Translations under genes and position numbers: made by a program
Notes under the pieces: model-generated
Database searches by the model: none
What the model was told of the DNA's origin: nothing
The model's input: the letters and a program-made list of their open reading frames with translations, nothing else
Source: Microcella alkalica
GTDB taxonomy: Bacteria; Actinomycetota; Actinomycetes; Actinomycetales; Microbacteriaceae
DNA length: 64,000 nucleotides
Assembly (NCBI RefSeq): GCF_014595885.1
Contig: NZ_JABUKC010000003.1
Span: forward strand, 124,001 to 188,000
Direction of reading: 5' to 3'
Part shown: positions 35,079 through 43,753 of the stretch, in pieces
Layout of the letters: every line of letters begins with the position of its first letter
Position numbering within the stretch: position 1 is the first letter of the stretch

Positions 35079-35127
35079 GCGAAGTGCTCCTTTGCGGTTC
35101 TGCATGGTCGGGATGGTGCGAAGGGGG

Positions 35128-36627
35128 TCAGGAGGAGGCGTCGTCCGAGATGCCCAGGTAGGCGCGGGCGAACTCCTCCTCGCTGAAGTCCCGGGGGTGG
35201 CCCCGGAAGATGACGTCGCCGCGGCGCAGCAGCAGCACGCTGTCGGCGAGCTCGAGCGCCTGGTGCACGTTCTGCTCGATGAGGATCACGGCGGTGCCCC
35301 ACGAGGCGATGCGCTCGACGGCGTCGAGCATGCGGTCGACGATGAGGGGGGCGAGCCCGAGCGAGAGCTCATCGAAGATGAGCACGCGCGGCTCGCTCGC
35401 GAGCGCTCGGCCGATCGCGACCATCTGCTGCTCGCCGCCGGAGAGCGTGCCGGCGGCGCGATTCTGGAGCTCGCGCAGGCGGGGGAAGAGCTCGTGCACG
35501 CGATCGAGCGGCTCGCGATGGCGCGCCGAGCGCAGCCCGAGCTCCAGGTTCTCGCGCACCGTCATGTCACCGAAGAGCCGCCGACCCTCCGGCACGAGCG
35601 CGATACCGGCCCGCACGCGCTGGTGAGCGCTGCGGTGGTGCACGGGCTCGCCGTCGAGCAGGATCGCGCCGGTACGGGCCGTCGACGCGCCCTGCAGCGT
35701 GCGGGCGAGGGTCGACTTGCCTGCGCCGTTGGCGCCGAGCACGGCGAGCACCTCGCCGGCGGCGATCGTGAACGACACGTCGTTCACGACGGTGATCGGC
35801 CCGTAGCCCGCCGAGACGCCGTCGACCTGCAGGAGGGCGGGCGCGTCGCCCGGCAGCGGCGGGCGCTGCCGACGCGGCTCATCCGACTCTCGCGCCGAGC
35901 CCAGGTAGATCTCGATCACGCGGGGGTCAGTCGAGACCTCCTGCGGCGTGCCCTCCATGAGCGACTTGCCCCACTCGAGCACGAGCACGCGGTTCGCCAG
36001 ACGGTGCAGCACCTCCTGCACGTGCTCGACGATGACGAGCGTGCGACCGCTGGCGTGCACCGCTGCCACGAGCGTGATGAGCTCGTCGAGGTCGGCGCCC
36101 GTGAGCCCGGCGGCGACCTCGTCGAGCAGCACGACCTGCGGGTCGAGCGCGAGCGCCCGCGCGAGCTCGAGACGCTTGAGCTCGAGCAGCCCGAGCTGCC
36201 CCGCGGGCCGGTCTGCGGCGGCCAGCATGCCCGTGAGCTCGAGCGCCTCGTGCACCACCGCGGCGCGGTGTCGCCTCGGCACGACCTGCGCGGCGACCTC
36301 GACGTTCTGGCGCACGGTTAGCTGCCGGAACGGCTTCGGGATCTGGTGAGCGAGACCCACGCCGTTGCGAGCGGCGTCGCCGCGCGCCGAGCGATTCATG
36401 TCCTGCCCGCACACCGTCAGCTCGCCGGTGCTCGGCCGGCGCACGCCGGCGAGCAGCGACAGCAGCGTGCTCTTGCCCGCGCCGTTGGGGCCCATGATGC
36501 CGAGCACGTCGCCGCGGCGCAGCTCGAAGCTCACGTCGCTCAGCGCCGTGACGCCGCCGAAGGTGCGCGAGACACCGGCTGCGCGGATCAGCACGTCCTG
36601 TGCGGGGTTCTCGTCCGTCATGATCAT
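35128..36627 (-). CDS. Fused LivG-LivF ATPase of the block B importer
   Basis: A 499-aa protein that contains both ATPase halves of a HAAT importer, usually two genes. The N-half (about 10-245) is LivG-like with Walker A GPNGAGKST and VVLLDEVAAGL, but its signature reads LGLLELKRLE in place of LSYGQQRRLE. The C-half (about 265-490) is LivF-like with Walker A GANGAGKST, a normal LSGGEQQ signature, LIFDELSLGLAP and VILIEQNVHQAL. GGAG lies 8 bases before the first ATG. It is expressed with livK, livH and livM. Confidence 0.87.
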   Translation of the reverse strand: MIMTDENPAQDVLIRAAGVSRTFGGVTALSDVSFELRRGDVLGIMGPNGAGKSTLLSLLAGVRRPSTGELTVCGQDMNRSARGDAARNGVGLAHQIPKPFRQLTVRQNVEVAAQVVPRRHRAAVVHEALELTGMLAAADRPAGQLGLLELKRLELARALALDPQVVLLDEVAAGLTGADLDELITLVAAVHASGRTLVIVEHVQEVLHRLANRVLVLEWGKSLMEGTPQEVSTDPRVIEIYLGSARESDEPRRQRPPLPGDAPALLQVDGVSAGYGPITVVNDVSFTIAAGEVLAVLGANGAGKSTLARTLQGASTARTGAILLDGEPVHHRSAHQRVRAGIALVPEGRRLFGDMTVRENLELGLRSARHREPLDRVHELFPRLRELQNRAAGTLSGGEQQMVAIGRALASEPRVLIFDELSLGLAPLIVDRMLDAVERIASWGTAVILIEQNVHQALELADSVLLLRRGDVIFRGHPRDFSEEEFARAYLGISDDASS

Positions 36628-36661
36628 CGTCGATCTCCGGAAGCGCTCGCTGCCGACCGGA

Positions 36662-38284
36662 TCAGGCGGCGACCGAGTCGCCGACCCGGATGCTGCGCGT
36701 GATCTCGTCGAAGTGCTCGGCCAGCTCCTCCGCCGTCGAGGCCGTGGCCGCGACGTAGAAGTCGGGGCGCACGAGCATGTGCGCGCGGTCGTGCTCGCGC
36801 AGCCAGCTCGAGTACGTGCCGTCGAGGTCGACGACGTCGGCGCCCGAACCGGGGGCGCCGACGGTCAACTGCCGACCGCCGAGGGCCGCGAAGCGCTCGG
36901 CGCGCTCGCCCGTGAGCGGAGCATCCGCGCCCACGGCGCTGATGACGAACCAGCCGCGACCCACGACGTCGTCGAAGCGACCCGTGCGGCCGCCCGCGGC
37001 GACGATGCTCTGCACCGAGGGCTTGCCCGCGAGCGGGTCGGACTCGATCCACGTGCCGGAGCCCAGTAGCGCCTCGTGCGCGGGCACCGGGCCCGACTGG
37101 CTCTGGATCGCGTGCTCGGCCATCATGCGCTCGTTGCGCGCAGCGGCCTCGGCGGGGTCGGCGACGCAGATGACGCGACCGAGGTCGGCCGAGAAGTTGA
37201 TGTACCACTTCGCCTGCTCGCGGCGCTCGCTCGACCAGTCGTCGAGCAGCTCGAGGCTCGCCTCGTCGCGCAGCACGAGGTCGAGACGCCAGATGAGGTT
37301 GACGACGTCGCGCAGTCCCGCGCACATGCCCTCGCCGGCGAACGGCGGCATGAGGTGAGCGGCGTCGCCGACGAGCACCGCGCGGCCCGCGCGCCAGTGC
37401 TCGAGGTACTTCGCCTGGAAGCGCCAGACGACCGCGCGCTCGAGCTCGGCGTTGGCGGGGCTGAGATCGAAGGGCTCGAGCAGGCTCCACACCTTCTCGG
37501 GCGTCGCGAGCTCGGCGGTGTCTTCGCCCGGCAGTGCCATGAACTCCCAGCGGCGGCGACCGGGGCCGCCAGGCACGACCGTGGTCGGCCGAGCCGGGTC
37601 GCACACCTGATAGTGCGCGGTGACGTACTGCGGCATGACCTCGGGCTTGACGTCGACGACGAGCCAGTCGCTGAAGAAGTTCAGGTCGGTGTAGTCGTAT
37701 CCGATGGAGCGGCGGATGAAGCTGTTCGCGCCGTCGGAGCCGATGGCGAAGCGCGCCTCGATGCGGCCCGTGCGGCCACCCTGCTTGGCGCTCGCGACGA
37801 CGCCGGCGACCTCGGTCTCGACGTAGTCGACCGTGACGCCCTCGTCGGTCTGCGAGAACGCGACGACCTCGTTGCCGGGGTGCAGGTGCACCGAGGGCAG
37901 CGTCTGGATGAGCGTGCGCAGGCGCTCCTCGAGGTCGGGCTGGTTGAACCAGTAGCGGTTGCGCCAGCCGTCCTGTGCCTTCGAGATCCAGTCGACCTCG
38001 AGCAGGATCTCCTGCTCGGGCGTCATCCAGAAGTAGTGGTCGTCGTGGTACTCGATCGCAGGGTCGTTGTCAGAGTCGATGCCGAGCGTCGACAGGATGC
38101 GCGCGATCTCGTGGTCGAACGTCACCGCGCGCGGCCGACCGAACGGCGTGGGCCAGCGCTCGATGCCGTGCACCGTGTAGCCACGCTGCCCGAGCATGAT
38201 GCAGGCGAGGAGGCCCACGGGGCCGAGGCCGACGACGACGACGTCGCCGCGGTGCGTCTCAGAGACTGAGGAGGTCTGCGTCAT
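36662..38284 (-). CDS. FAD-dependent aromatic monooxygenase (MhpA/PheA-TfdB type)
   Basis: A 540-aa group A flavoprotein hydroxylase. The FAD Rossmann motif is GLGPVGLLACIMLGQRG (19-35), the DG motif is Asp184-Gly185 (GSDGANSF), and the GD motif is Gly306-Asp307 (GDAAHLMPPFAGEGMCAGLRDVVNLIW). A C-terminal thioredoxin-like tail (about 400-540) is as in 3-(3-hydroxyphenyl)propionate and phenol hydroxylases. It inserts one oxygen into a hydroxy-aromatic ring using NAD(P)H. It is first in the minus-strand block B operon and divergent from a TetR gene, its probable regulator. Confidence 0.86.
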   Translation of the reverse strand: MTQTSSVSETHRGDVVVVGLGPVGLLACIMLGQRGYTVHGIERWPTPFGRPRAVTFDHEIARILSTLGIDSDNDPAIEYHDDHYFWMTPEQEILLEVDWISKAQDGWRNRYWFNQPDLEERLRTLIQTLPSVHLHPGNEVVAFSQTDEGVTVDYVETEVAGVVASAKQGGRTGRIEARFAIGSDGANSFIRRSIGYDYTDLNFFSDWLVVDVKPEVMPQYVTAHYQVCDPARPTTVVPGGPGRRRWEFMALPGEDTAELATPEKVWSLLEPFDLSPANAELERAVVWRFQAKYLEHWRAGRAVLVGDAAHLMPPFAGEGMCAGLRDVVNLIWRLDLVLRDEASLELLDDWSSERREQAKWYINFSADLGRVICVADPAEAAARNERMMAEHAIQSQSGPVPAHEALLGSGTWIESDPLAGKPSVQSIVAAGGRTGRFDDVVGRGWFVISAVGADAPLTGERAERFAALGGRQLTVGAPGSGADVVDLDGTYSSWLREHDRAHMLVRPDFYVAATASTAEELAEHFDEITRSIRVGDSVAA

Positions 38285-38300
38285 TGGAAACTCCGTACAA

Positions 38301-38335
38301 ATATGAATGGACACTCATCCACGAGTGATTCACCA
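38301..38335. promoter_or_regulatory. Inverted repeats between the monooxygenase operon and the TetR gene
   Basis: The AT-rich divergent region contains CACTC-ATCCAC-GAGTG (38312-38327), overlapped by GTGATTCAC (38326-38334), with a further GAATGGA at 38305. TetR operators are palindromes of this size. ATG 38284 is only 28 bases away, so the repeat would cover the operon's core promoter. Confidence 0.5.
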
Positions 38336-38456
38336 CATTAGAGACTTCCGTCATAATGTCAAGTGAGCTCCTCCAGTGGGGTGCGCGGAGAGAACACGTG
38401 GAACAATCACGAGGGCCACGACGGCAGCTCGGCACGGACGGGAAGGAGCGGCGACC

Positions 38457-39131
38457 ATGGCGAAGAGCCCGGGCACCACGGCCGCCGATGAGCGGCCCGT
38501 CATGGGCCGCCGCGAGCGCAACGCTCTGCGCACGCGCAACGCCCTCCTGCGCGCCGCGCGCGAGCAGATGGCGCAAGGCGGGCCGGAGTCAGTGACGATC
38601 CTCGCGATCACCGAGCGCGCCGACATCGGTCAGGGCACGTTCTACAACTACTTCAAGTCGCGCGACGACCTCATCGATGAGGCGATCCTCGACACCGTCG
38701 AACGGCTCGGCCAGCGCCTCGACGCCATGTCGCACGGCCTGGAGGACGCCGCCGAGGTCTATTCGTTCTCGCTGCGGCACCTCATGCGCACCGCGCTCTC
38801 GGACCCGGTATGGGGCTGGTTCATGGTGCGCGTCGGCATCGCTCAGCAGGGCCTGCTGCAGGCGCTCGGCCCCCGTGCGGCACGCGACCTGCAGTACGGC
38901 GTCGACACGGGCCGCTTCACCGTCCCCGACGTTCGCCTCGCCGCCGCCATGACCCTCGCCTCCGTGCTCGGCGCCATGCGCGAGTACCTCGAGCACCGCA
39001 CCGTCGGCGACCCCACCGACCACTACGCCGAATACCTGCTGCGCATGGTCGGCATTCCGCCGATCGAGGCGCACGAGATCGTGCAACGACCCCTGCCGCC
39101 GCTGCCCGACGCCGTCGACGACGAGGACTGA
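38457..39131 (+). CDS. TetR-family transcriptional regulator
   Basis: A 224-aa repressor. ATG at 38457 follows GGAAGGAG; an upstream in-frame ATG lacks a site. The helix-turn-helix lies at about 18-68 (RTRNALLRAAREQMAQGGPESVTILAITERADIGQGTFYNYFKSRDDL). The C-terminal ligand domain has the usual helical pattern. It is divergent from the monooxygenase-importer operon and probably represses it until the substrate or a CoA ester binds. Confidence 0.88.
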   Translation: MAKSPGTTAADERPVMGRRERNALRTRNALLRAAREQMAQGGPESVTILAITERADIGQGTFYNYFKSRDDLIDEAILDTVERLGQRLDAMSHGLEDAAEVYSFSLRHLMRTALSDPVWGWFMVRVGIAQQGLLQALGPRAARDLQYGVDTGRFTVPDVRLAAAMTLASVLGAMREYLEHRTVGDPTDHYAEYLLRMVGIPPIEAHEIVQRPLPPLPDAVDDED

Positions 39132-39136
39132 GCGCT

Positions 39137-39241
39137 TGCTGGTTCCCGCTCCTCCAGGAGCGGGCAGCGTCTGCTGGTTCCCGCTCCTCCAGGAGCGGAC
39201 AGTGCTTGCTGGTTCCCGCTCCTACAGGAGCGGGAACTGCT
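39137..39241. repeat. Three tandem 35-bp units, each a perfect hairpin
   Basis: Units start at 39137, 39172 and 39207 with TGCTGGTTCCCGCTCCT; the period is exactly 35 bp. Each carries CCCGCTCCT-NC-AGGAGCGG(G) as a 9-bp or longer stem; the third pairs over 12 bp (GTTCCCGCTCCT / AGGAGCGGGAAC). They fill the gap between the convergent TetR gene and the gene ending at 39222, whose stop codon lies in the loop of unit 3. They probably act as stacked terminators in both directions. Confidence 0.85.
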
Positions 39242-39710
39242 CAACGACCCTGACGCGCGAGCGGTCGCCGTCGGGGGCGAGGTCGAGCACCGCGACGGCG
39301 CGGAGCTCGAGGCGCTCGCCGCGGTCGATGCGGCTCGCGCGGTCATCCGGGTCGTCGGCGACGGCCACGAACGGCCGGTAGCGGCGCCCCACCAGGGTCG
39401 GGTCGTCGACGCGCACCCCGAGGTCGCGGAGGGCCACGACGAGCTCGAGGTGGGCATCCGCCAATCGGCCGTCGTCGACGACGATCGTCGCCTCACGCTC
39501 GTCGGCGCCCACGAGATCGTCATCGCCGCCGACCGCCTCGATGACGCCGCCCGGCGCGTACGCCGCTTCGACCGCCGAGACCACCTGGTCGAGGTCGGCG
39601 TCGGTCGAGGCGGCGCCGAGCAGCGTCAGGTGCAGGGGCAGCGCGTCGACGTCGAACTCGGCCTCGAGCGCGACCTCGTCGAGGAACGCGACGACCGCGA
39701 ACCGCAGCAC
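39222..39710 (-). CDS. 2H-phosphoesterase (2'-5' RNA ligase)-like protein, half of the active site missing
   Basis: A 162-aa protein that looks like a LigT/2'-5' RNA-ligase-fold protein: the N-half has LPLHLTLLGAASTDADLDQVVSAV with one H-x-T-L motif. The matching place in the C-half reads YRPFVAV where the family has RPHVTL, so the second His and Thr are lost. Either it is a degenerate member or the assignment is wrong. Its last codons (QFPLL, then TAG) are encoded by unit 3 of the 35-bp repeat. It starts 14 bases after gpmA ends. Confidence 0.5.
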   Translation of the reverse strand: MLRFAVVAFLDEVALEAEFDVDALPLHLTLLGAASTDADLDQVVSAVEAAYAPGGVIEAVGGDDDLVGADEREATIVVDDGRLADAHLELVVALRDLGVRVDDPTLVGRRYRPFVAVADDPDDRASRIDRGERLELRAVAVLDLAPDGDRSRVRVVEQFPLL

Positions 39711-39723
39711 GCGGCCCTCGGCC

Positions 39724-40467
39724 CTACTTCTTGCCCTGGCTCGCGACCGCGGCGGCGCCAGCGGCGGCGGCCTCCGGGTCGAGGTACTCGGCGGGCTTGA
39801 TCGGCATGAAGTCGTCGCCCAGCTCGTACACGAGCGGGATGCCCGTCGGGATGTTGAGGCCCGCGATGTCGTCGTCGCTGATGCCGTCGAGGTGCTTCAC
39901 GAGCGCGCGCAGCGAGTTGCCGTGGGCGGTGACGAGCACCGTCTTGCCGGCCGCGAGATCCTGCGTGATGTCGCTCTGCCAGTACGGCAGCATGCGGTCG
40001 ATGACGAGCTTGAGGCTCTCGGTGCGGGGCACCTCGCCGTCGATGTCGGCGTAGCGCGGGTCGTGCACCTGGCTGAACTCGGCGTCGTCGGCGAGCGGCG
40101 GCGGCGGGGTGTCGAAGCTGCGGCGCCACGTCATGAACAGCTCTTCGCCGTGCTGCTCGAGGGTCTCGGCCTTGTTGAGGCCCTGCAGCGCGCCGTAGTG
40201 GCGCTCGTTGAGGCGCCAGCTGCGCTTCACCGGCAGCCAGTCGAGCTCGGCGACCTCGAGGGCGAGGTTCGCCGTGTGGATCGCGCGCTTCAGCAGGCTC
40301 GTGTACAGCACGCGGGGCTGCAGGCCCGAGGCCTTGATGAGCTCACCGGCGCGGCGCGCCTCGGCGCGGCCCTGCTCGGTCAGTTCGACATCCACCCACC
40401 CGGTGAAGATGTTCTTCTCGTTCCAGACGGAGTGGCCGTGGCGGAGCAGGATCAGCGTGTGCGACAT
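39724..40467 (-). CDS. gpmA: 2,3-bisphosphoglycerate-dependent phosphoglycerate mutase
   Basis: A 247-aa glycolytic enzyme that interconverts 3- and 2-phosphoglycerate through a phosphohistidine. The catalytic motif is LRHGHSVWN with His10, and the second His is in [35 protein letters not shown] is diagnostic of the dPGM type. The ATG at MSHTLILL was chosen over a longer frame. In mycobacteria gpm1 lies next to senX3-regX3; here block B separates it from phoU. Confidence 0.95.
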   Translation of the reverse strand: MSHTLILLRHGHSVWNEKNIFTGWVDVELTEQGRAEARRAGELIKASGLQPRVLYTSLLKRAIHTANLALEVAELDWLPVKRSWRLNERHYGALQGLNKAETLEQHGEELFMTWRRSFDTPPPPLADDAEFSQVHDPRYADIDGEVPRTESLKLVIDRMLPYWQSDITQDLAAGKTVLVTAHGNSLRALVKHLDGISDDDIAGLNIPTGIPLVYELGDDFMPIKPAEYLDPEAAAAGAAAVASQGKK

Positions 40468-40547
40468 GGGGTCAAGCCTAGCCAGCGCCGGGCATCCGCC
40501 CACCCCGTCGGCGCACGGGGCGGTCGGGCGCCCGCGAGAATGGGGCC

Positions 40548-41405
40548 ATGACTCCGCCGCGCGCTGAGGGCCGCATCACGCGCGGCACAACCGGCGTCAA
40601 CCGGCTGCGGCGCATGGACCGCTGGATCGCCGCCCACCCCGCACTGCGGCACGCCGCCGACCCGCTCGTCGTCGACCTCGGCTACGGCGCCTCGCACCGC
40701 ACGCCCGCCGAGCTGCTCGCACGGCTGCGGGCGGTGCGGCACGACGTGCGCGTCGTCGGGATCGAGATCGACCCGGCGCGCGTCGCCGCCGCCGCGCCGT
40801 ACGCGGGCGACGGGCTCTCGTTCGCGGTCGGCGGCTTCGAGGTGCCGCTGGCAGGGGATGCCCGGCCGGCCGTCATTCGCGCGGCCAACGTGCTGCGGCA
40901 GTACGACGAGGCCGAGGTCGACGGGGCGTGGCGGCGCATGCTCGCGCGCCTCGCGCCCGGCGGGCTGCTGCTCGAGGGCACGTGCAACGAGGTCGGCCGC
41001 GTCGGCAGCTGGGTGGGGCTGCGGGCGGCTGGGGCGCCGGGTGCTGGCGCGTCCGCGGTCGCCGAGACCGGGCCCGAGACCTTCACGATCGCGCTGCACC
41101 TCGACTCGCTCGCCGACGCCGGTGGGCCCTCGGTCGTGGCGGAGCGGCTGCCGAAGGCGCTCATCCACCGCAACGTGCCCGGCGAGCGCGTGCACGAGCT
41201 GCTGCGCGCGCTCGACACGCAGTGGGCCAGGAACGCGCCACTCGCCACCTTCTCGGCGCGGCAGCGCTGGGTCGCCGCGGTGCGCGGGCTGCGCGACGAG
41301 GGATGGCCCGTGCGCGACGGGGTCGCGCGGTGGCGGCTCGGCGAGCTGACGCTGCCGTGGGCCGCGGTCGCGCCGCGCGACGGGGCGCTCGCGGGCGGCG
41401 AGTAG
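40548..41405 (+). CDS. Class I SAM-dependent methyltransferase-like protein
   Basis: A 285-aa protein with a Rossmann-like motif [17 protein letters not shown] (41-56) and an acidic residue after strand 2 ([11 protein letters not shown]), as in SAM-binding enzymes; motif I has Tyr where Gly is usual (DLGyG). The segment [16 protein letters not shown] fits motif III. The substrate is unknown; the family is conserved in actinobacteria. Divergent from gpmA and convergent with the FUSC gene, with a GC-rich palindromic linker at 41406-41454. Confidence 0.7.
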   Translation: MTPPRAEGRITRGTTGVNRLRRMDRWIAAHPALRHAADPLVVDLGYGASHRTPAELLARLRAVRHDVRVVGIEIDPARVAAAAPYAGDGLSFAVGGFEVPLAGDARPAVIRAANVLRQYDEAEVDGAWRRMLARLAPGGLLLEGTCNEVGRVGSWVGLRAAGAPGAGASAVAETGPETFTIALHLDSLADAGGPSVVAERLPKALIHRNVPGERVHELLRALDTQWARNAPLATFSARQRWVAAVRGLRDEGWPVRDGVARWRLGELTLPWAAVAPRDGALAGGE

Positions 41406-41454
41406 CGCGGCGGGGCCCGGCTTCGCGCGCGGCGGCGCGCCGCGGCGGCGCGCG

Positions 41455-42564
41455 CTACAGCGGCGGCAGCGCCTGTCGCGCCTGCGCCGCGTCGAGCCCC
41501 ACCGCGACGAGCACGTCGAACACGAGCGAGCGCAGCAGCACGACGACGACCTGGTCGGGCACCGTGACGGCGCCCGGCACGCGGTCGGGCGCGAGCGACC
41601 CGGCGAGCGCGAGGCCGAGCACGCGCGCGCGGTCGGCCTCGGCCGGGTCGTCGACGCTCGCGCCGAGGGCCCGCACGATGACGGCCGTCTCGTCGAGCAG
41701 CCCCGCGAGCCCGGGGCGCGGCACCCGATCGCGCACGAGGATGTCGACGCGCCGCGCGATCGACCGCACGTGGCGCGTCACCAGGTCGGCGGCCGCGAGC
41801 TGCTGCGCCTCGGCGGCGAGCCGGGCGCGACCGCGGCGCAGCCAGGGCGAGTACGCGGCGACGGCGCGGGCCGAGTCGAGCGTCTGCGTCCACTCGTCGA
41901 CGAGGGGCTGCGTGCGGCGGCTGCGCGCGAGGGCGAGGTCGGCGGCCGGCTCGTCGCCGCGCCGCAGCGCGTCGGCGAGCCCGGTGAGCGATTGGTCGAG
42001 CACCGAGAAGAGCGCGCGCGACTCACCGCGCGAGCGCAGCACGTCGAGCCGCGGGATGAGCGCCGTCACGAGCAGCGCCACGACGCCGCCGACGAGGCCG
42101 TCGACGACGCGCACGAACACGCCGCCCTCCGGCGCGGGCAGCACGGCGACGAGCATCGACTGCACCGCGGCCGCGATCGCGAACCCCGCCGAGGGCGACA
42201 CGGCGCGCGCGACGATGAGCGTGATGGCGAGGATCACCGCGATCTGCCCCACCCCCTGCCCGAGCAGCTGCACGAGCACCGCGGCGACGGCGATGCCGAC
42301 GGTGATGCCGACGACGGTCTCGAGCACGCGCCGCGGCCGGGCGTCACGCGCGAGGCCGAGCGCCGCGATCGTCACCGTCACGGCGACGACGGGCAGCGTG
42401 TGCCCGAGCACGAAGGTCGCGATGGCGTAGGCGGTGACGGCCGCCACGACGATCTGCGCGATGGCCGGCAGCGAACGGAGCACGCGCTGGGCGGCGAGGC
42501 GGGCATCCATGCGGCGGCGGATGCTGCGCTCGAGCCGCGCGACCGCGTGACCTCGCTCAGCCAC
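41455..42564 (-). CDS. FUSC-family (aromatic acid exporter-like) membrane protein
   Basis: A 369-aa inner-membrane protein. Six helices cluster between about 30 and 170 (IAQIVVAAVTAYAIATFVL...VLETVVGITVGIAVAAVL...GGVVALLVTALIPRLD), followed by a long helical cytoplasmic domain. This is the half-size FUSC/ArAE arrangement. Relatives export aromatic carboxylic acids such as p-hydroxybenzoate. That would fit an aromatic catabolism nearby, but the distance to block B and the conserved neighbours make this only a guess. Confidence 0.8.
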   Translation of the reverse strand: MAERGHAVARLERSIRRRMDARLAAQRVLRSLPAIAQIVVAAVTAYAIATFVLGHTLPVVAVTVTIAALGLARDARPRRVLETVVGITVGIAVAAVLVQLLGQGVGQIAVILAITLIVARAVSPSAGFAIAAAVQSMLVAVLPAPEGGVFVRVVDGLVGGVVALLVTALIPRLDVLRSRGESRALFSVLDQSLTGLADALRRGDEPAADLALARSRRTQPLVDEWTQTLDSARAVAAYSPWLRRGRARLAAEAQQLAAADLVTRHVRSIARRVDILVRDRVPRPGLAGLLDETAVIVRALGASVDDPAEADRARVLGLALAGSLAPDRVPGAVTVPDQVVVVLLRSLVFDVLVAVGLDAAQARQALPPL

Positions 42565-42613
42565 GGCCGCCTCCGCGCCCCGCGCGCGCCGCCGAACCCG
42601 TCACGGCTCGACG

Positions 42614-43753
42614 CTAGCGCCGGATCGCCCCGAGCCGCGGGATGCGCGGCACGTTCGCCGTCGCCCCGGCCTCGGGCGGCACGACGACTTCCTGCGCGGC
42701 GGCGATCGCCGTCTCGTCGCCGGGCGCGCCATCGGGGCCGGGCAGCTGCGCGGTCACAGCGAGCGCCGCGTCGACCGGCAGGGTGCGCTTGACGACGGCG
42801 AGCGCGATCGGCCCGAGCTCGTGGTGCCGCGCGGCGGCGGTGACCCGGCCGACCTCGGCGCCGTCGTGCAGCACGACAGCGCCCGGCTCGGGCAGCACCG
42901 ACAGCGAGCCGTCGAGGTGCAGCATGACGAGCCGGCGCGGCGGGTGGCCGAGGTTGTGCACCTTCGCCACGGTCTCCTGCCCGCGGTAGCAGCCCTTGCT
43001 GAGGTGCACGGCCGAGCGCAGCCAGTCGAGCTCGTGCGGGATCGTGCGGTCGTCGACGTCGGACTGCCGTGGCCGCCACGCGGCGATGCGCAGCGCCTCG
43101 AGCGCGAGCGAGCCCGCGACGTGGGCGAGGCCCGAGCGCAGACCGGTGACGAGGCCCGGCAGCGAGGCGCGCGGCACGAGCAGCTCGATGAGCGGGAACT
43201 CCGCGCCCGGGTGCGCCTCGACGCCCGCGTACTGCCAGCCTCCCGGCTGCACCTCACCCCAGGGGTCGCGCCACACGAGCGGCACCGCGTTGGGCTCGGC
43301 AGGCGAGACGAGCGGCGCGGCGTCGGCGGGCAGCAGCTGCCCGAGTGTCGCCCACTCCCCCGTCGCGTCGGCGACCTCAACGCGCATCATGAACCGCATG
43401 CGGTCGAGCCACGCGGCGAGCGCCGCCGCCTGCCCGCCGTCGACGAGCAGCCACGCGGTCGTGCCGTCATCGATGACGCGGATGCTGTGCTCGAGCCGCC
43501 CGTTGGGGTCGAGCAGCAGCGTCTCGGCGCTCGACCCCGGCGCGAGCTGCGCGAGCGCCTGCGAGGTGAGCGAGTCGAGGAAGCGCAGACGGTCGTCGCC
43601 CGTGACGGTCACGACGCCGCGGTCGGAGAGGTCGACGAGGGCGCGGCCCGCGGCGAGCATCCGCTGCTCGACGACCGGGTCGCCGTAATGACCGGCGGTG
43701 GCTCCGAGCGCGACGGCGCCCGGCAGGCTCAGGAAGGCGGACTCAGTCGACAC
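42614..43753 (-). CDS. ygfZ: Folate-binding YgfZ/GcvT-like Fe-S cluster repair protein
   Basis: A 379-aa tetrahydrofolate-binding protein related to GcvT. The YgfZ signature KGCYRGQE is present near residue 255 (VHLSKGCYRGQETVAKV), which defines the family and includes its essential Cys. YgfZ helps maintain iron-sulfur enzymes such as MiaB. Its start overlaps the end of the FABP gene by 11 bases, so the two are coupled. Confidence 0.92.
   Translation of the reverse strand: MSTESAFLSLPGAVALGATAGHYGDPVVEQRMLAAGRALVDLSDRGVVTVTGDDRLRFLDSLTSQALAQLAPGSSAETLLLDPNGRLEHSIRVIDDGTTAWLLVDGGQAAALAAWLDRMRFMMRVEVADATGEWATLGQLLPADAAPLVSPAEPNAVPLVWRDPWGEVQPGGWQYAGVEAHPGAEFPLIELLVPRASLPGLVTGLRSGLAHVAGSLALEALRIAAWRPRQSDVDDRTIPHELDWLRSAVHLSKGCYRGQETVAKVHNLGHPPRRLVMLHLDGSLSVLPEPGAVVLHDGAEVGRVTAAARHHELGPIALAVVKRTLPVDAALAVTAQLPGPDGAPGDETAIAAAQEVVVPPEAGATANVPRIPRLGAIRR

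Noticed and set aside
39137-39241. CRISPR array
   Set aside because: The units are contiguous without variable spacers, there are only three, and no cas gene is present.
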